From: Acidobacteriota bacterium
GTDB lineage: Bacteria > Acidobacteriota > Terriglobia > Acidiferrales > UBA7541
Assembly: GCA_013289665.1 (NCBI GenBank)
Contig: JABCZN010000003.1
Span: 1-64,000, forward strand
DNA length: 64,000 nt
Direction of reading: 5' to 3'
Numbering within the stretch: position 1 is the stretch's first letter; every line of letters starts with the position of its first letter. The notes beneath the pieces were generated by a model. That model worked only from the letters and a program-made list of their open reading frames with translations. It did not search any database and had not been told where the DNA came from. Both the position numbers and the translations under genes were made by a program. Positions 6,919 to 15,124 of this stretch are shown here, in pieces.

Positions 6919-9282
6919 ATGACCGCTAGCGCTCAGCGCCGCGTGTTCAACTTCGCAGACTTCACCCTTGATCTGCGAGCAGGAGAACTCCGCCGTAACG
7001 GAATCCGCCTGAAATTAGCTGGCCAGCCATTCGCTGTGCTGGCTACGCTCCTGGAGCATCCGGGAGAAGTGGTCACGCGGGAGGAGCTTCGCGCACATCT
7101 GTGGCAGAAGGAAACATTCGTCGACTTTGACCACAGTCTCAACGTAGCCATCAACAAGCTGCGCGAAACTCTGTGTGATCCGACCGAGCAACCGCACTTC
7201 ATAGAAACGATTCCACGAACGGGGTACAGATTCATCGGACCAGTCGCCGTATCCTCTACTAAGGAGCAGGAAAAGGAGCGGGAAGGAGATTCAGGGCGGA
7301 CCGCAAAAACAGAGGAGGCAGCAACCGGAACCGCCCTTCGAAAGCGCTGGGTGTTGCTCGTTGGTGCTACCGCGGCTGCGGCCGCGCTTGCACTGGCGGG
7401 TTACCTCTATTTTCACCGCGCGCCAAAACTCACTGACAAGGACACAATCGTCCTTGCCGATTTCGCGAACTCCACGGACGATCCGGTCTTCGACGACACG
7501 TTGCGGCAAGGCTTGGCGGTACAACTTGCGCAGTCGCCTTTCCTCAGCCTTATCTCAGACGAGCGCATCCAACAGATGCTGAAGCTGATGGCCAAGCCAG
7601 CCGACGCACGACTTACCCCGGAGGTCTCCCGGGAAATCTGCGAACGAACTGCCAGCGCTGCCGTTCTCGATGGTTCGATTGCAAGCCTTGGAAGCCAGTA
7701 CGTGTTGACGCTACGCGCAAAGGACTGCCGCAGCGGAGATGTTCTGGACGAGGAGCAGGTGCAGGCCGCAAGAAAAGAAGACGTTCTAAACGCCCTGAGT
7801 CAAATTGCAAGTAGATTTAGAACCCGTGTCGGTGAATCGCTCTCAACGGTTAAGAGCCATGACACACCACTCGCCGAAGCCACGACGCCCTCACTCGAAG
7901 CCTTGAAAGCCTACAGCGCGGGTTGGCAGGCTTCCTTTTCGTCTGGTTCGGCTGCTGCTGTGCCCTTTTTCAAGCGCGCCATCGAGATTGACTCCAACTT
8001 CGCCAGCGCCTATGCGGCACTCGGCCGCATGTATGGCGACATCGGGGAATCCGCCCTATCTGCGGAGAATACGAGTAGAGCCTATCAACTGCGGGATCGT
8101 GCCAGCGACCAGGAGAGGTTCTTTATCTCCCTCAACTACGATTTGCAGGTTACGGGAAACCTGGAGAAGGCGCAGCAGACCTGCCACTTGTGGGTGCAAG
8201 CTTATCCTCGTGCGTGGTTGCCCCACGGGTTGTTGTCAGGGGGGATTTACAACACACTGGGCAAATATGGAAAGTCAGTCGACGAAGCCAAGATCGCCAT
8301 AGAGATCGACCCGGACTTTTCTATAGGATACAGCATTCTTGCGGACAGCTACGAGGCGCTGGAGCAAACCGGTGAAGCGGAAAAGACCCTCCAACGAGCG
8401 TCCGAACGCAAACTGGACATCCCTGACTTCCATGTCCAGCGATACGTCATTGCTTTCTTGAAAGACGACAAGACGGGAATGGAGCGGGAAGCCGCTCGGT
8501 CTGTAGAAAAGCCCGGCGTGGATGACTGGATGTCCAACGCGGAAGGGTTCGCATCGGCTTTTTCCGGTCACTTGGAAGAGGCCAGGAGGATGTCACAGCT
8601 GGCGGCGGATTTGGCTCGGAAGGCGGACCGGCGGGAAACAGAGGCGCTCTACGAAACCGATGCGGCGGTGCGGGAGGCGCTATTCGGAAATGTGGCCACG
8701 GCAAGGCGGACAGCTGGGCACGCGCTTCAGGTCTCAAGGAGCAGGGATGTGGAATATGGAGCTGCCTTTGCACTTGCTCTCTCGGGAGATTCTTCTCGAT
8801 CTCAAACGCTGACCGATGACATCTCCAGGCGCTTCCCCGAGGGTACGATAGTCCGATTCACATATTTGCCGACGCTCCGCGCACTTCTGGCGTTGAACCG
8901 CAACCAGCCGGCAAACGCCGTCGAACTACTTAAAACCACAATTCCTTATGAGTGCGGGACTACGATCGAGGGCGGTTCTGAATTCCTTCTGGGGTCGGGT
9001 AATCTCTACCCCGCCTACGTTCGCGGCATTGCCTATCTCGCGGCTCGCCGAGGACGGGAAGCCGCTGCCGAATTCCAGAAGATCCTAGATCACCGCGGCA
9101 TCGTGCTCAGCGATCCCATCGGCCCATTGGCGCACCTGCAATTGGGTAGGGCTTACGCACTGTCGGGTGATAAGACGAGAGCGAAATCCGCTTATCAGGA
9201 TTTTCTTACGCTCTGGAAAGATGCGGACCCGGACATTCCCATTCTGAAGCAGGCCCAAGCCGAACGCGCGAATCTCAACTAA
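6919..9282 (+). CDS. Winged-helix / TolB-like / TPR membrane-anchored regulator
   Basis: A one-protein regulator of a type very common in acidobacteria. From the ATG at 6919 (787 residues) an OmpR/CadC-type winged helix comes first: VFNFADFTLDLRAGELRRNG, then VVTREELRAHLW, SLNVAINKLRETL and FIETIPRTGYRF. A single membrane helix (VLLVGATAAAAALALAGYLY) follows. Next is a TolB/FlgO-like domain beginning DTIVLADFANSTDDPVFDDT, and then a long TPR array with A-G-Y pairs such as FKRAIEIDSNFASAYAALG. The layout suggests DNA binding inside the cell coupled to a periplasmic sensor. Upstream alternative starts (GTG 6829) lack a ribosome binding site too. No target gene is evident; it is divergent from the cytochrome c operon. 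Confidence 0.88.
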   Translation: MTASAQRRVFNFADFTLDLRAGELRRNGIRLKLAGQPFAVLATLLEHPGEVVTREELRAHLWQKETFVDFDHSLNVAINKLRETLCDPTEQPHFIETIPRTGYRFIGPVAVSSTKEQEKEREGDSGRTAKTEEAATGTALRKRWVLLVGATAAAAALALAGYLYFHRAPKLTDKDTIVLADFANSTDDPVFDDTLRQGLAVQLAQSPFLSLISDERIQQMLKLMAKPADARLTPEVSREICERTASAAVLDGSIASLGSQYVLTLRAKDCRSGDVLDEEQVQAARKEDVLNALSQIASRFRTRVGESLSTVKSHDTPLAEATTPSLEALKAYSAGWQASFSSGSAAAVPFFKRAIEIDSNFASAYAALGRMYGDIGESALSAENTSRAYQLRDRASDQERFFISLNYDLQVTGNLEKAQQTCHLWVQAYPRAWLPHGLLSGGIYNTLGKYGKSVDEAKIAIEIDPDFSIGYSILADSYEALEQTGEAEKTLQRASERKLDIPDFHVQRYVIAFLKDDKTGMEREAARSVEKPGVDDWMSNAEGFASAFSGHLEEARRMSQLAADLARKADRRETEALYETDAAVREALFGNVATARRTAGHALQVSRSRDVEYGAAFALALSGDSSRSQTLTDDISRRFPEGTIVRFTYLPTLRALLALNRNQPANAVELLKTTIPYECGTTIEGGSEFLLGSGNLYPAYVRGIAYLAARRGREAAAEFQKILDHRGIVLSDPIGPLAHLQLGRAYALSGDKTRAKSAYQDFLTLWKDADPDIPILKQAQAERANLN

Positions 9283-9709
9283 GGTATTGCCGCGCTCTTA
9301 AAGAGCCCAAAAAATCCCGAGATGGCCTGCAGTCGATTCCGTCAATGGCAGCCGCAGCCCATTGCATCCCTTGCGTAGTACGGAGTGGAAAAGCGGTCGC
9401 CGGTTGGAAGAAAGAGGCGACCAACATTGGAATAGGGAAAAGCGAGCAAGAACAAATGGCATCTGCATTCGAACATGACGATCTTCGCAAGTCTAGACCG
9501 GATCACGCTACCCGGAAGCTAGTACAAGAGGAATCCTAGCCTTCCGGCTAGCCGACCACCGGGGAACGATCGGTTCGGTCAGCGCTCTGGCGAGTATCCC
9601 TGTGTCTATTCACTTTGGTCCGCCTTCTAGGGTAGAAGATTGGTACGTACTATCAGGCGGCAGGTGTCATCTCTCGCCTATGATTCGCTCTAGATGAGGA
9701 ACCGGACAC
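9283..9709 (+). other. Non-coding gap between the TPR regulator and the AraC-DinB gene
   Basis: No credible gene is seen in these 427 bases on either strand; short open frames have no family features. A 6-bp stem with a TTCC loop (CTAGCC/GGCTAG) lies at 9536-9551 but lacks a T-run. A TATGAT at 9679-9684 is a fair -10 element for the next gene, giving a short leader with GAGGA ahead of the ATG, though no good -35 stands 16-18 bases upstream. Confidence 0.4.
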
Positions 9710-10669
9710 ATGAATAAAGTGGATGGTCAGGACACGGCAGAACGCCTCTGTGCAATTGTTGCGAACTCCCTGGACACTCAGGCGAAAACGCAAGATCTAG
9801 CGCGCCAAGCGTACCAAAGCCGCACTCAGTTCCACAGGTTGTTCCGAACAGTGGTCGAAGAAACTCCGGGTGCCATGCGACGGCGGCTATTGTTGGAAAG
9901 AGCCGCATATCAACTTGCGCACACCGGAATGTCGATCACGGACGTCGCCCTGGACGCCAACTATGGTTCGCTAGAGGCGTTCACTCGCGCGTTCCGAAAA
10001 GCTTTTCGGACTTCTCCCAGCCTCTACCGGCGCCTGCGTGATCCGCACTTCCATTTGCCGGCGTCCAACAAAATTCACTTTTTTGCCCTTGGTTCCTCAA
10101 CCAAAGGAGGAATGGACATGGACTTGTTCGATCGTTTTGCAGGCAACGACTCTTGGCACACGCGGCGTTTGTTGGAATACGCGGGTAGTTTGACAGAGGA
10201 GCAATTGGATCGACCGCTGACCACGGTCGTGGAGCTGCTCCCCTGGCGGGAGTCGAACAAGACTCTAAGGCAGCTGTTAGAAAACATTGTCTTCACAAAA
10301 GAGGTCTGGACCGCCGCGCTGTCCGGAGCCGATATGGATAGGAACGCCCCTCTGAAGTCGCAGCGCTCCGCGCAGGCGATGCTAGAAAGGCTCAAAAAGA
10401 CCGATGCCCAACTGCATCGTATTTTCAGTGACATCCGGAACCGCTCCGCCTGGGATGATACCTTCGTCGACGCTCTGTGCGAACCCGCTGAGACCTTCAC
10501 CTTCGGCGGCGTCTTCGCCCATATCATGACATTCAACGCGCATCGCCGATTGATGGCCTTGGCCGCTCTCCGCCAACTCGGCGTCCAAACCGAAGGTTTC
10601 GGCGATCCCATGGAGTATGAGGAAAGTGTGGCACCCTGGAACCGGCAGGTACCTCTGAAAACGCCATGA
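9710..10669 (+). CDS. AraC-type HTH fused to a C-terminal DinB-like domain
   Basis: A 319-residue fusion. Residues 10-110 form an AraC-type double helix-turn-helix: QSRTQFHRLFRTVVEETPG, MRRRLLLERAAYQLAHTG, MSITDVALDANYGSLEAFTRAF and the closing TSPSLYRR. From residue about 134 (MDMDLFDRFAGNDSWHTRRL) the rest resembles a DinB four-helix bundle, with a His in each of the expected helices (WHTRRLLEYA, VFAHIMTFNAHRR). AraC regulators normally carry the HTH at the C-terminus, so the order is reversed here. The ATG at 9710 has GAGGA 12 bases upstream. It overlaps the next gene by 4 bases (ATGA), so the two are co-translated. Confidence 0.85.
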   Translation: MNKVDGQDTAERLCAIVANSLDTQAKTQDLARQAYQSRTQFHRLFRTVVEETPGAMRRRLLLERAAYQLAHTGMSITDVALDANYGSLEAFTRAFRKAFRTSPSLYRRLRDPHFHLPASNKIHFFALGSSTKGGMDMDLFDRFAGNDSWHTRRLLEYAGSLTEEQLDRPLTTVVELLPWRESNKTLRQLLENIVFTKEVWTAALSGADMDRNAPLKSQRSAQAMLERLKKTDAQLHRIFSDIRNRSAWDDTFVDALCEPAETFTFGGVFAHIMTFNAHRRLMALAALRQLGVQTEGFGDPMEYEESVAPWNRQVPLKTP

Positions 10670-11106
10670 GAAAACACCCTGCCGCTGATTCGAAAGTCGC
10701 GACGATGAAAAGGGAATTGCTGCGATTCAACGGCGCTGTCGAGCGGGCTCCCGCCATCGATGCTTGGATGAGAGAATATCGAGGTGAATTGGGAGCCCTC
10801 GCGCATCACTGGTTTGGCGTGATGCGAAAATGCGGGGACGAAGTCCGGGAGCTCTTGCATGACGGCTGTCCGGTTGTCTGTCTAGGAGATGCACCGTTCG
10901 GCTGCGTCAATGTTTTCACTTCGTACGTTAACGTGGGTTTCTTTCACGGCGCAGCGCTGCCCGATCCGGCCCGCTTGTTAGAAGGCACCGGCAAGTTCAT
11001 GCGCCATGTGAAGCTGAGACCGGAAAGGCCCACAAACGCTGCAGCGCTAACCAGGCTCATCGAAGCAGCGTACTCCGATATAAAAGCGCGTGTCGAAAAC
11101 GGCTAG
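10666..11106 (+). CDS. DUF1801 domain protein
   Basis: A 146-residue soluble protein of the DUF1801 (YdhG-like) fold. Landmarks are GCPVVCLGDAPFGCVNVFTS, then YVNVGFFHGAALPDP, LLEGTGKFMRHVKLRP and a final helix LTRLIEAAYSDIKARV. The family has a SufE/IscU-like fold of unknown biochemical role. Its ATG overlaps the stop of the AraC-DinB gene, which indicates one operon and perhaps a shared stress or detoxification function. An internal Met at residue 14 could also be the start, but the ATGA overlap favours 10666. Confidence 0.85.
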   Translation: MRKHPAADSKVATMKRELLRFNGAVERAPAIDAWMREYRGELGALAHHWFGVMRKCGDEVRELLHDGCPVVCLGDAPFGCVNVFTSYVNVGFFHGAALPDPARLLEGTGKFMRHVKLRPERPTNAAALTRLIEAAYSDIKARVENG

Positions 11107-11433
11107 CTCGGAGAAACGCCCCGGGAAACCGCCGCGTGGATGAGAAGGGCCAGATCCATCGCGCCATGTCGCCCAGTGCTTGCTGATCGTTGGCGGAAGC
11201 AGCCGAATTGCTTCTGGCTTAAAGGCCATCCGACCGAGCGCCAGCGTCATGCACGCCGCCAAATTGGTAAAATGTCAGCCACGATTAGCAACCCATTCAC
11301 CCTATCCGCGCAAGGATAATCGCGCTCTGGTTACGCGTGCGTTCGGGTCGCCATTTTCTGATGGATCACCGACAATCAGGTAGTTAGAACGACGGCTCAA
11401 GCATGAAGCTCATGTTGGTGTTCTTGCCGCAGT
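11107..11433 (+). other. Non-coding gap between convergent genes
   Basis: These 327 bases separate the DUF1801 gene (plus strand) from the end of the frameshifted DUF4386 gene (minus strand). No gene family, repeat or convincing terminator hairpin was recognised in either direction. Confidence 0.4.
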
Positions 11434-12182
11434 TCAGGACGCTCCCCCCGCCGCTTTGGCCTGCTCCTTCCATCGTTGAACGTTCACCCCCATCACCAGG
11501 AGCCACAGGCACAGCGCCACTTCTGCGATCGCGGTAGCCGCGAAATAAGGGAAGATCCGCGCTTCTAGCGCGGGCGCAAGAAAGAGCGAGAAGCTGTTGA
11601 CGAGATACCCCAAGCCCCGATCCCGAGCAGCACGCCGATCGGCCGGGGGAAGAACTTCGAGTTGACGATCAGGTATGCCATGGTGAAGCAATCGAATCCG
11701 AAAAATACCAGGCAGATGGCAAATCCATGTTCGAACAGCTGAATCGAGAAATACGCCGCAGCCTGTAACTGTTCCGTTGTAAATGCGTTCAGGTAATGCC
11801 CACCCCGGAAAAGGACCAAAGGCGCGAAATGAGCAAGGATACTGACGCTTTCAATTGTGTTCGAGACCAGGTCAAAAAAGAGCATCATCAATGCGACGTT
11901 CTTGTTGACGACCTTGAACAACTTATAGAAGATGACCGCCAAGGGTATATTACACGCGCAATAAAAGACTTCGACCACAAAGCCCGACCGATAAAGCAGT
12001 TCGTGCGCCTGGATGTTTTGCGCTGTAGCCGCTGCGTCCCCGTGGACGACGAGCCGGCCGCGAACGAAGATCTCAGCGAAAATGCCCCCGACGATGACGA
12101 TCAGGTACAAGCCACCGGCGATTCTGGCGTAGAGTTGCGGCCAAGCTTCTCTGACCCGATCCGTCGCTGCACCTGTGCTCAT
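11434..12182 (-). pseudogene. DUF4386 membrane protein gene with a single frameshift
   Basis: Two overlapping minus-strand frames together make one DUF4386 protein of about 250 residues. The first frame from 12182 gives LYARIAGGLYLIVIVGGIFAEI, several membrane helices and SKFFPRPIGVLLGIG, then runs into junk. The second frame picks up exactly there with GLGYLVNSFSLFLAPALEAR and the family's final helix ending GVNVQRWKEQ. The join falls on a run of four C (G on the coding strand) at 11615-11618; one more G would restore the frame. This is either a recent mutation or a sequencing error. The gene starts 22 bases after the oxidoreductase gene and is probably in its operon. Confidence 0.85.
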
Positions 12183-12204
12183 TCCAGAGTCTCCTTTTGA
12201 GGCG

Positions 12205-13164
12205 CTACGGGATCACCACCAGCCTGCGGGCTTCGGCGTTGCGCTCCCAGGCATCCTCGATCTCAGCGAGCGGAACGCGCTCGGTCTCGATGAGCAATTT
12301 GCCGCTCGCTGCGTGGTTCATCACCTGTTGGAACGCATCGGTGAGCACGTCCCAGGGAGGAATGCCCGCCGTTCCTAGAATCGTCAGCGCTGTGCTCCGC
12401 AGCACAGCTGCGGGCAGCGTGATCGCCGGCCCTGCGCTCTCGCCCACCTCCACCAGTCGAGTCTCCGACCCCGCAACCGCAAATTCTGCGCCGGTAATGG
12501 CCGCGAGCAGTGCTTCTGTCGGTGGGCCCCACAGGTAGTCGATGATCACGTCGAAACGCTTTTCGCCTCCCTCGCGGCGGAAGGCTTCGATCAGTTCTTG
12601 ACCCGGCTTGTCAAGCCTGATCGTCGCGTCCGCGCCAAGTTCGAGGAGTGTGCCCAGCACGCGCTCGTTCCGTCCCGCGGCCACGACGCGTCCCGCGCCC
12701 AAGATTTTGGCGATTTGCACTGCCAGCTTGCCCGTGACCCCGGTCGCGCCAAGGATCAGAACGGTTTCGCCCGAGACCAGCTTCGCGCTGTGCTTGAGCG
12801 AAAGCCAGGCGGATACACCAGGATTTGGAATGGCCGCGGCCGTGTCGTCGTCCACATCCTCGGGGACCGAAAAACATTGCGCTCGCCGCACCACAGTGCG
12901 CTCTGCCATCGCGCCGTAGGGTCGCCGTGGCCCGCCAAAAAAGATCCGCGTTCCATCCTCGAGTCGACCCACGCCATCCGCGCCGCAAACGACAGGAAAT
13001 TCGCGCGGGCTGGCATAGTGCTTTCCGCCCGCCAACTGTTTGTCCACAGGTTTCAGCGCAGCCGCGCAGACATGGACGAGCACCTCTCCTTCGCCCGGAG
13101 TCGGGTCTGGAAATTCCTCAAAGAGCGGCGGTTTCCCCGACGCGTGCAGCACGGCGGCATGCAT
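12205..13164 (-). CDS. Zinc-free MDR-family NAD(P)H oxidoreductase (quinone-oxidoreductase-like)
   Basis: A 319-residue medium-chain dehydrogenase/reductase of the quinone oxidoreductase branch. It opens MHAAVLHASGKPPLFEEFPD, contains the GroES-like GEGEVLVHVCAAALKPVDKQ segment, and has the NADPH loop VLILGATGVTGKLAVQIAK. AGRNERVLGTLLELGADATI follows, and the usual catalytic and structural zinc cysteines are absent. The start at 13164 is chosen because AAGGAGG stands 6-12 bases upstream; the open frame extends further but without a signal. The DUF4386 gene follows after 22 bases on the same strand. Confidence 0.9.
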   Translation of the reverse strand: MHAAVLHASGKPPLFEEFPDPTPGEGEVLVHVCAAALKPVDKQLAGGKHYASPREFPVVCGADGVGRLEDGTRIFFGGPRRPYGAMAERTVVRRAQCFSVPEDVDDDTAAAIPNPGVSAWLSLKHSAKLVSGETVLILGATGVTGKLAVQIAKILGAGRVVAAGRNERVLGTLLELGADATIRLDKPGQELIEAFRREGGEKRFDVIIDYLWGPPTEALLAAITGAEFAVAGSETRLVEVGESAGPAITLPAAVLRSTALTILGTAGIPPWDVLTDAFQQVMNHAASGKLLIETERVPLAEIEDAWERNAEARRLVVIP

Positions 13165-13428
13165 CGATCTCCTCCTTCGATCGGAACTACGAGCTTGACC
13201 TGTCTCACTCCTAGCGAGCAGCCCAACCCGGAGTCTGAAAGTGTCGCCGAGATTTTTATGCATATTCTGACAACAGCCAAATGTCGCGCAAGGGATTGCT
13301 GTTCTCAAGATAAAGATACGGTCACGCCGTGAGCAAAGCCGATGCCCAGTGCTTCCGCGGCTTCAAACAAGCCAGGCAAAGACGCGGGTGTGGCCGCGAA
13401 ACATTTCCAATACTCTGATCTCGCCGGA

Positions 13429-14691
13429 TTACCAGACGTGAACAGCGGTGATGCGTGGTGGCCCGGAGCGGCCTTGAATCACCTGCGTTTCCAGGACGAT
13501 CTCGATGTTTTTTTGTTTCCAGTTGCCGGGCAACTGTTTCAGCATGTCTTCCATGCGGCGACTGTCAACCAGGAACTCACCTGCGGCGACTGTTCCACCC
13601 CTGCCGATTCCGGCCGCCACCACTACGAACTGATCGGTGTTCGGATCGACCAGGCGCGCAACGATGGCGTAATCCTTGTAAGTTCCGGTCTGCTGTTGCA
13701 CGCTGCGATCGAGCATCCACCCGCGATTCCCGGGATTGGCGCGGTCTTCAATCCAGAATTGACTCATCTCCCTGTCGTTCGCGAAGTGGAACCGCAGGGG
13801 AGTGGTCAGCCGCAGCGTCCAGCCATTATCGAAGGCACCAATGAATACCGAAGGACCGCGGCGGAGATCGGTCAGACTGGTCGTGGCTTCACCTTGCACG
13901 CGATAGGTTTTTCCATAGGTGCGCAGCAATCCCGCAACATTTACCAGCGGGCTCACGTCGTCAATAATGATCGTTACCATGCTGTCGCTTAACGTGATTT
14001 CCCGTTGCGGGTCGGCGGCATCGCGCAGGCGAATCGTCGAATACTGGCTCTGGTCGGCGATGCAGAATAACACTGGCTCGGAAGACTTCACGAACGGTTC
14101 CCAAAACTGCCTCAGCGCCGGCGGCCTGGACGCGAACCACATTGCCGTCGAAGCCCCCGCCAGCAATAGCAGGAGCACCGCCATCGCCGGCTTCCCACCC
14201 CTAAGCACTGACTGCCTGACACGAGACGTCGGCGGAAGCACGTCCGTTGGATGCATCGGAGGAATCTCTTCGGCGCGGGTCGGCAACTCCGCCGGGTTTG
14301 CCGACAATCCGGAAGGACGCCCGGGCCAGGAATACTGTGGCGCATAAGATCCAGCGGGCAAGTACAATCGAATCTCTTGGCTATGCTTCGGATCCTGATA
14401 ATACAGTTCGATCCGCTTGCGAATTTCCGCAGCGGTCACTCGCACGATGGGATCAATGTTGGTGTCATAGTCGGCCGTGCGGCCAAAAATCTCCATCCCC
14501 AGGATTCGCTCTTTGAGTTGATCCGTCTCGCCGGCCAACGAGTGTGTGACCACAAATTTCAGGAAGCTGGGATAGCGCTTGCTGGAATTAAACAGGGGTG
14601 TAGCGAGCAGCTTTTCGAGCTGCTGCTGAACGGCGGCCTTTTCGAGTTCGCTGGAAGGTGTCCAGCTCTCCGCTACCTGCTCTGCTAGCAA
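13429..14691 (-). CDS. One-TM putative transcriptional regulator, divergent from TonB receptor
   Basis: A 420-residue protein of an acidobacterial type with no settled name. The N-terminal cytoplasmic domain (about 20-110) has the pattern LEKLLATPLFNSSKRYPSFL, LKERILGMEIFGR and IDPIVRVTAAEIRKRI, which also precedes TolB/TPR regulators in this phylum. A single membrane helix (AMAVLLLLLAGASTAMWF, 169-186) leads to an outside domain of about 230 residues with no recognised family. The start is TTG at 14691 with AGGGGA 5-10 bases upstream. It is divergent from the large TonB receptor gene across 433 bases, a layout that suggests it senses something outside and controls that receptor (inference). 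Confidence 0.7.
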   Translation of the reverse strand: MLAEQVAESWTPSSELEKAAVQQQLEKLLATPLFNSSKRYPSFLKFVVTHSLAGETDQLKERILGMEIFGRTADYDTNIDPIVRVTAAEIRKRIELYYQDPKHSQEIRLYLPAGSYAPQYSWPGRPSGLSANPAELPTRAEEIPPMHPTDVLPPTSRVRQSVLRGGKPAMAVLLLLLAGASTAMWFASRPPALRQFWEPFVKSSEPVLFCIADQSQYSTIRLRDAADPQREITLSDSMVTIIIDDVSPLVNVAGLLRTYGKTYRVQGEATTSLTDLRRGPSVFIGAFDNGWTLRLTTPLRFHFANDREMSQFWIEDRANPGNRGWMLDRSVQQQTGTYKDYAIVARLVDPNTDQFVVVAAGIGRGGTVAAGEFLVDSRRMEDMLKQLPGNWKQKNIEIVLETQVIQGRSGPPRITAVHVW

Positions 14692-15124
14692 GGTTCCCCT
14701 AACGCCCCAACCCGGCTAAAGAATGTCGCCGTGCTACCCAGGCGAGCACCGAAACAACGAATTTTGGCTATCGGAAAAGCAATTTCCTCAGATGCTACAG
14801 CGGTTTCGGGTCTACCGCAACGTAAAACGGCAATCCCAGGGCTCTTTTCGGTCTCTTAACGTCCCTGCAAGTTGCAGACAAGATGCTGTTTACGCCATAC
14901 TTTCCGGTCTTATCTTTCTTATCTGGTTTCCTTTACCAGCAAAGCATTGCCATCCTTGAACGAAGTTTTCTATAAGTTGCACCAGTCTTTTGAATTGGGT
15001 CTGTCAGCCCTCGCAAAGATTTCGGGAACGCGCGCCTCCAGGTGGTACGGGGAGCCTAGAGGGTCTGGACAGAATTCGGGGTGGCATTCTGGCTCCAACC
15101 AGGGTGTCCAGGAGGATTTTCCTA
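14692..15124 (+). other. Divergent intergenic region upstream of TonB receptor
   Basis: A 433-base control region between the one-TM regulator and the TonB receptor. It holds no gene that I can support. It contains a candidate sigma-70 promoter for the receptor (14947-14976) and the receptor's AGGAGG ribosome binding site near 15109. The predicted leader is about 140 bases. Confidence 0.5.
14947..14976 (+). promoter_or_regulatory. Candidate sigma-70 promoter for the TonB receptor
   Basis: TTGCCA at 14947-14952 and TATAAG at 14971-14976 are separated by 18 bases, close to the TTGACA/TATAAT consensus. It lies in the divergent region and would give a start near 14983. Found by eye; similar matches occur by chance. 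Confidence 0.4.

Noticed and set aside
9345..9539. A 64-codon plus-strand frame in the gap after the TPR regulator
   Set aside because: No ribosome site, no family, atypical composition.
13342..13992. A 216-codon plus-strand frame overlapping the one-TM regulator gene
   Set aside because: It is antisense to a better supported gene, and its product has no domain or signal.
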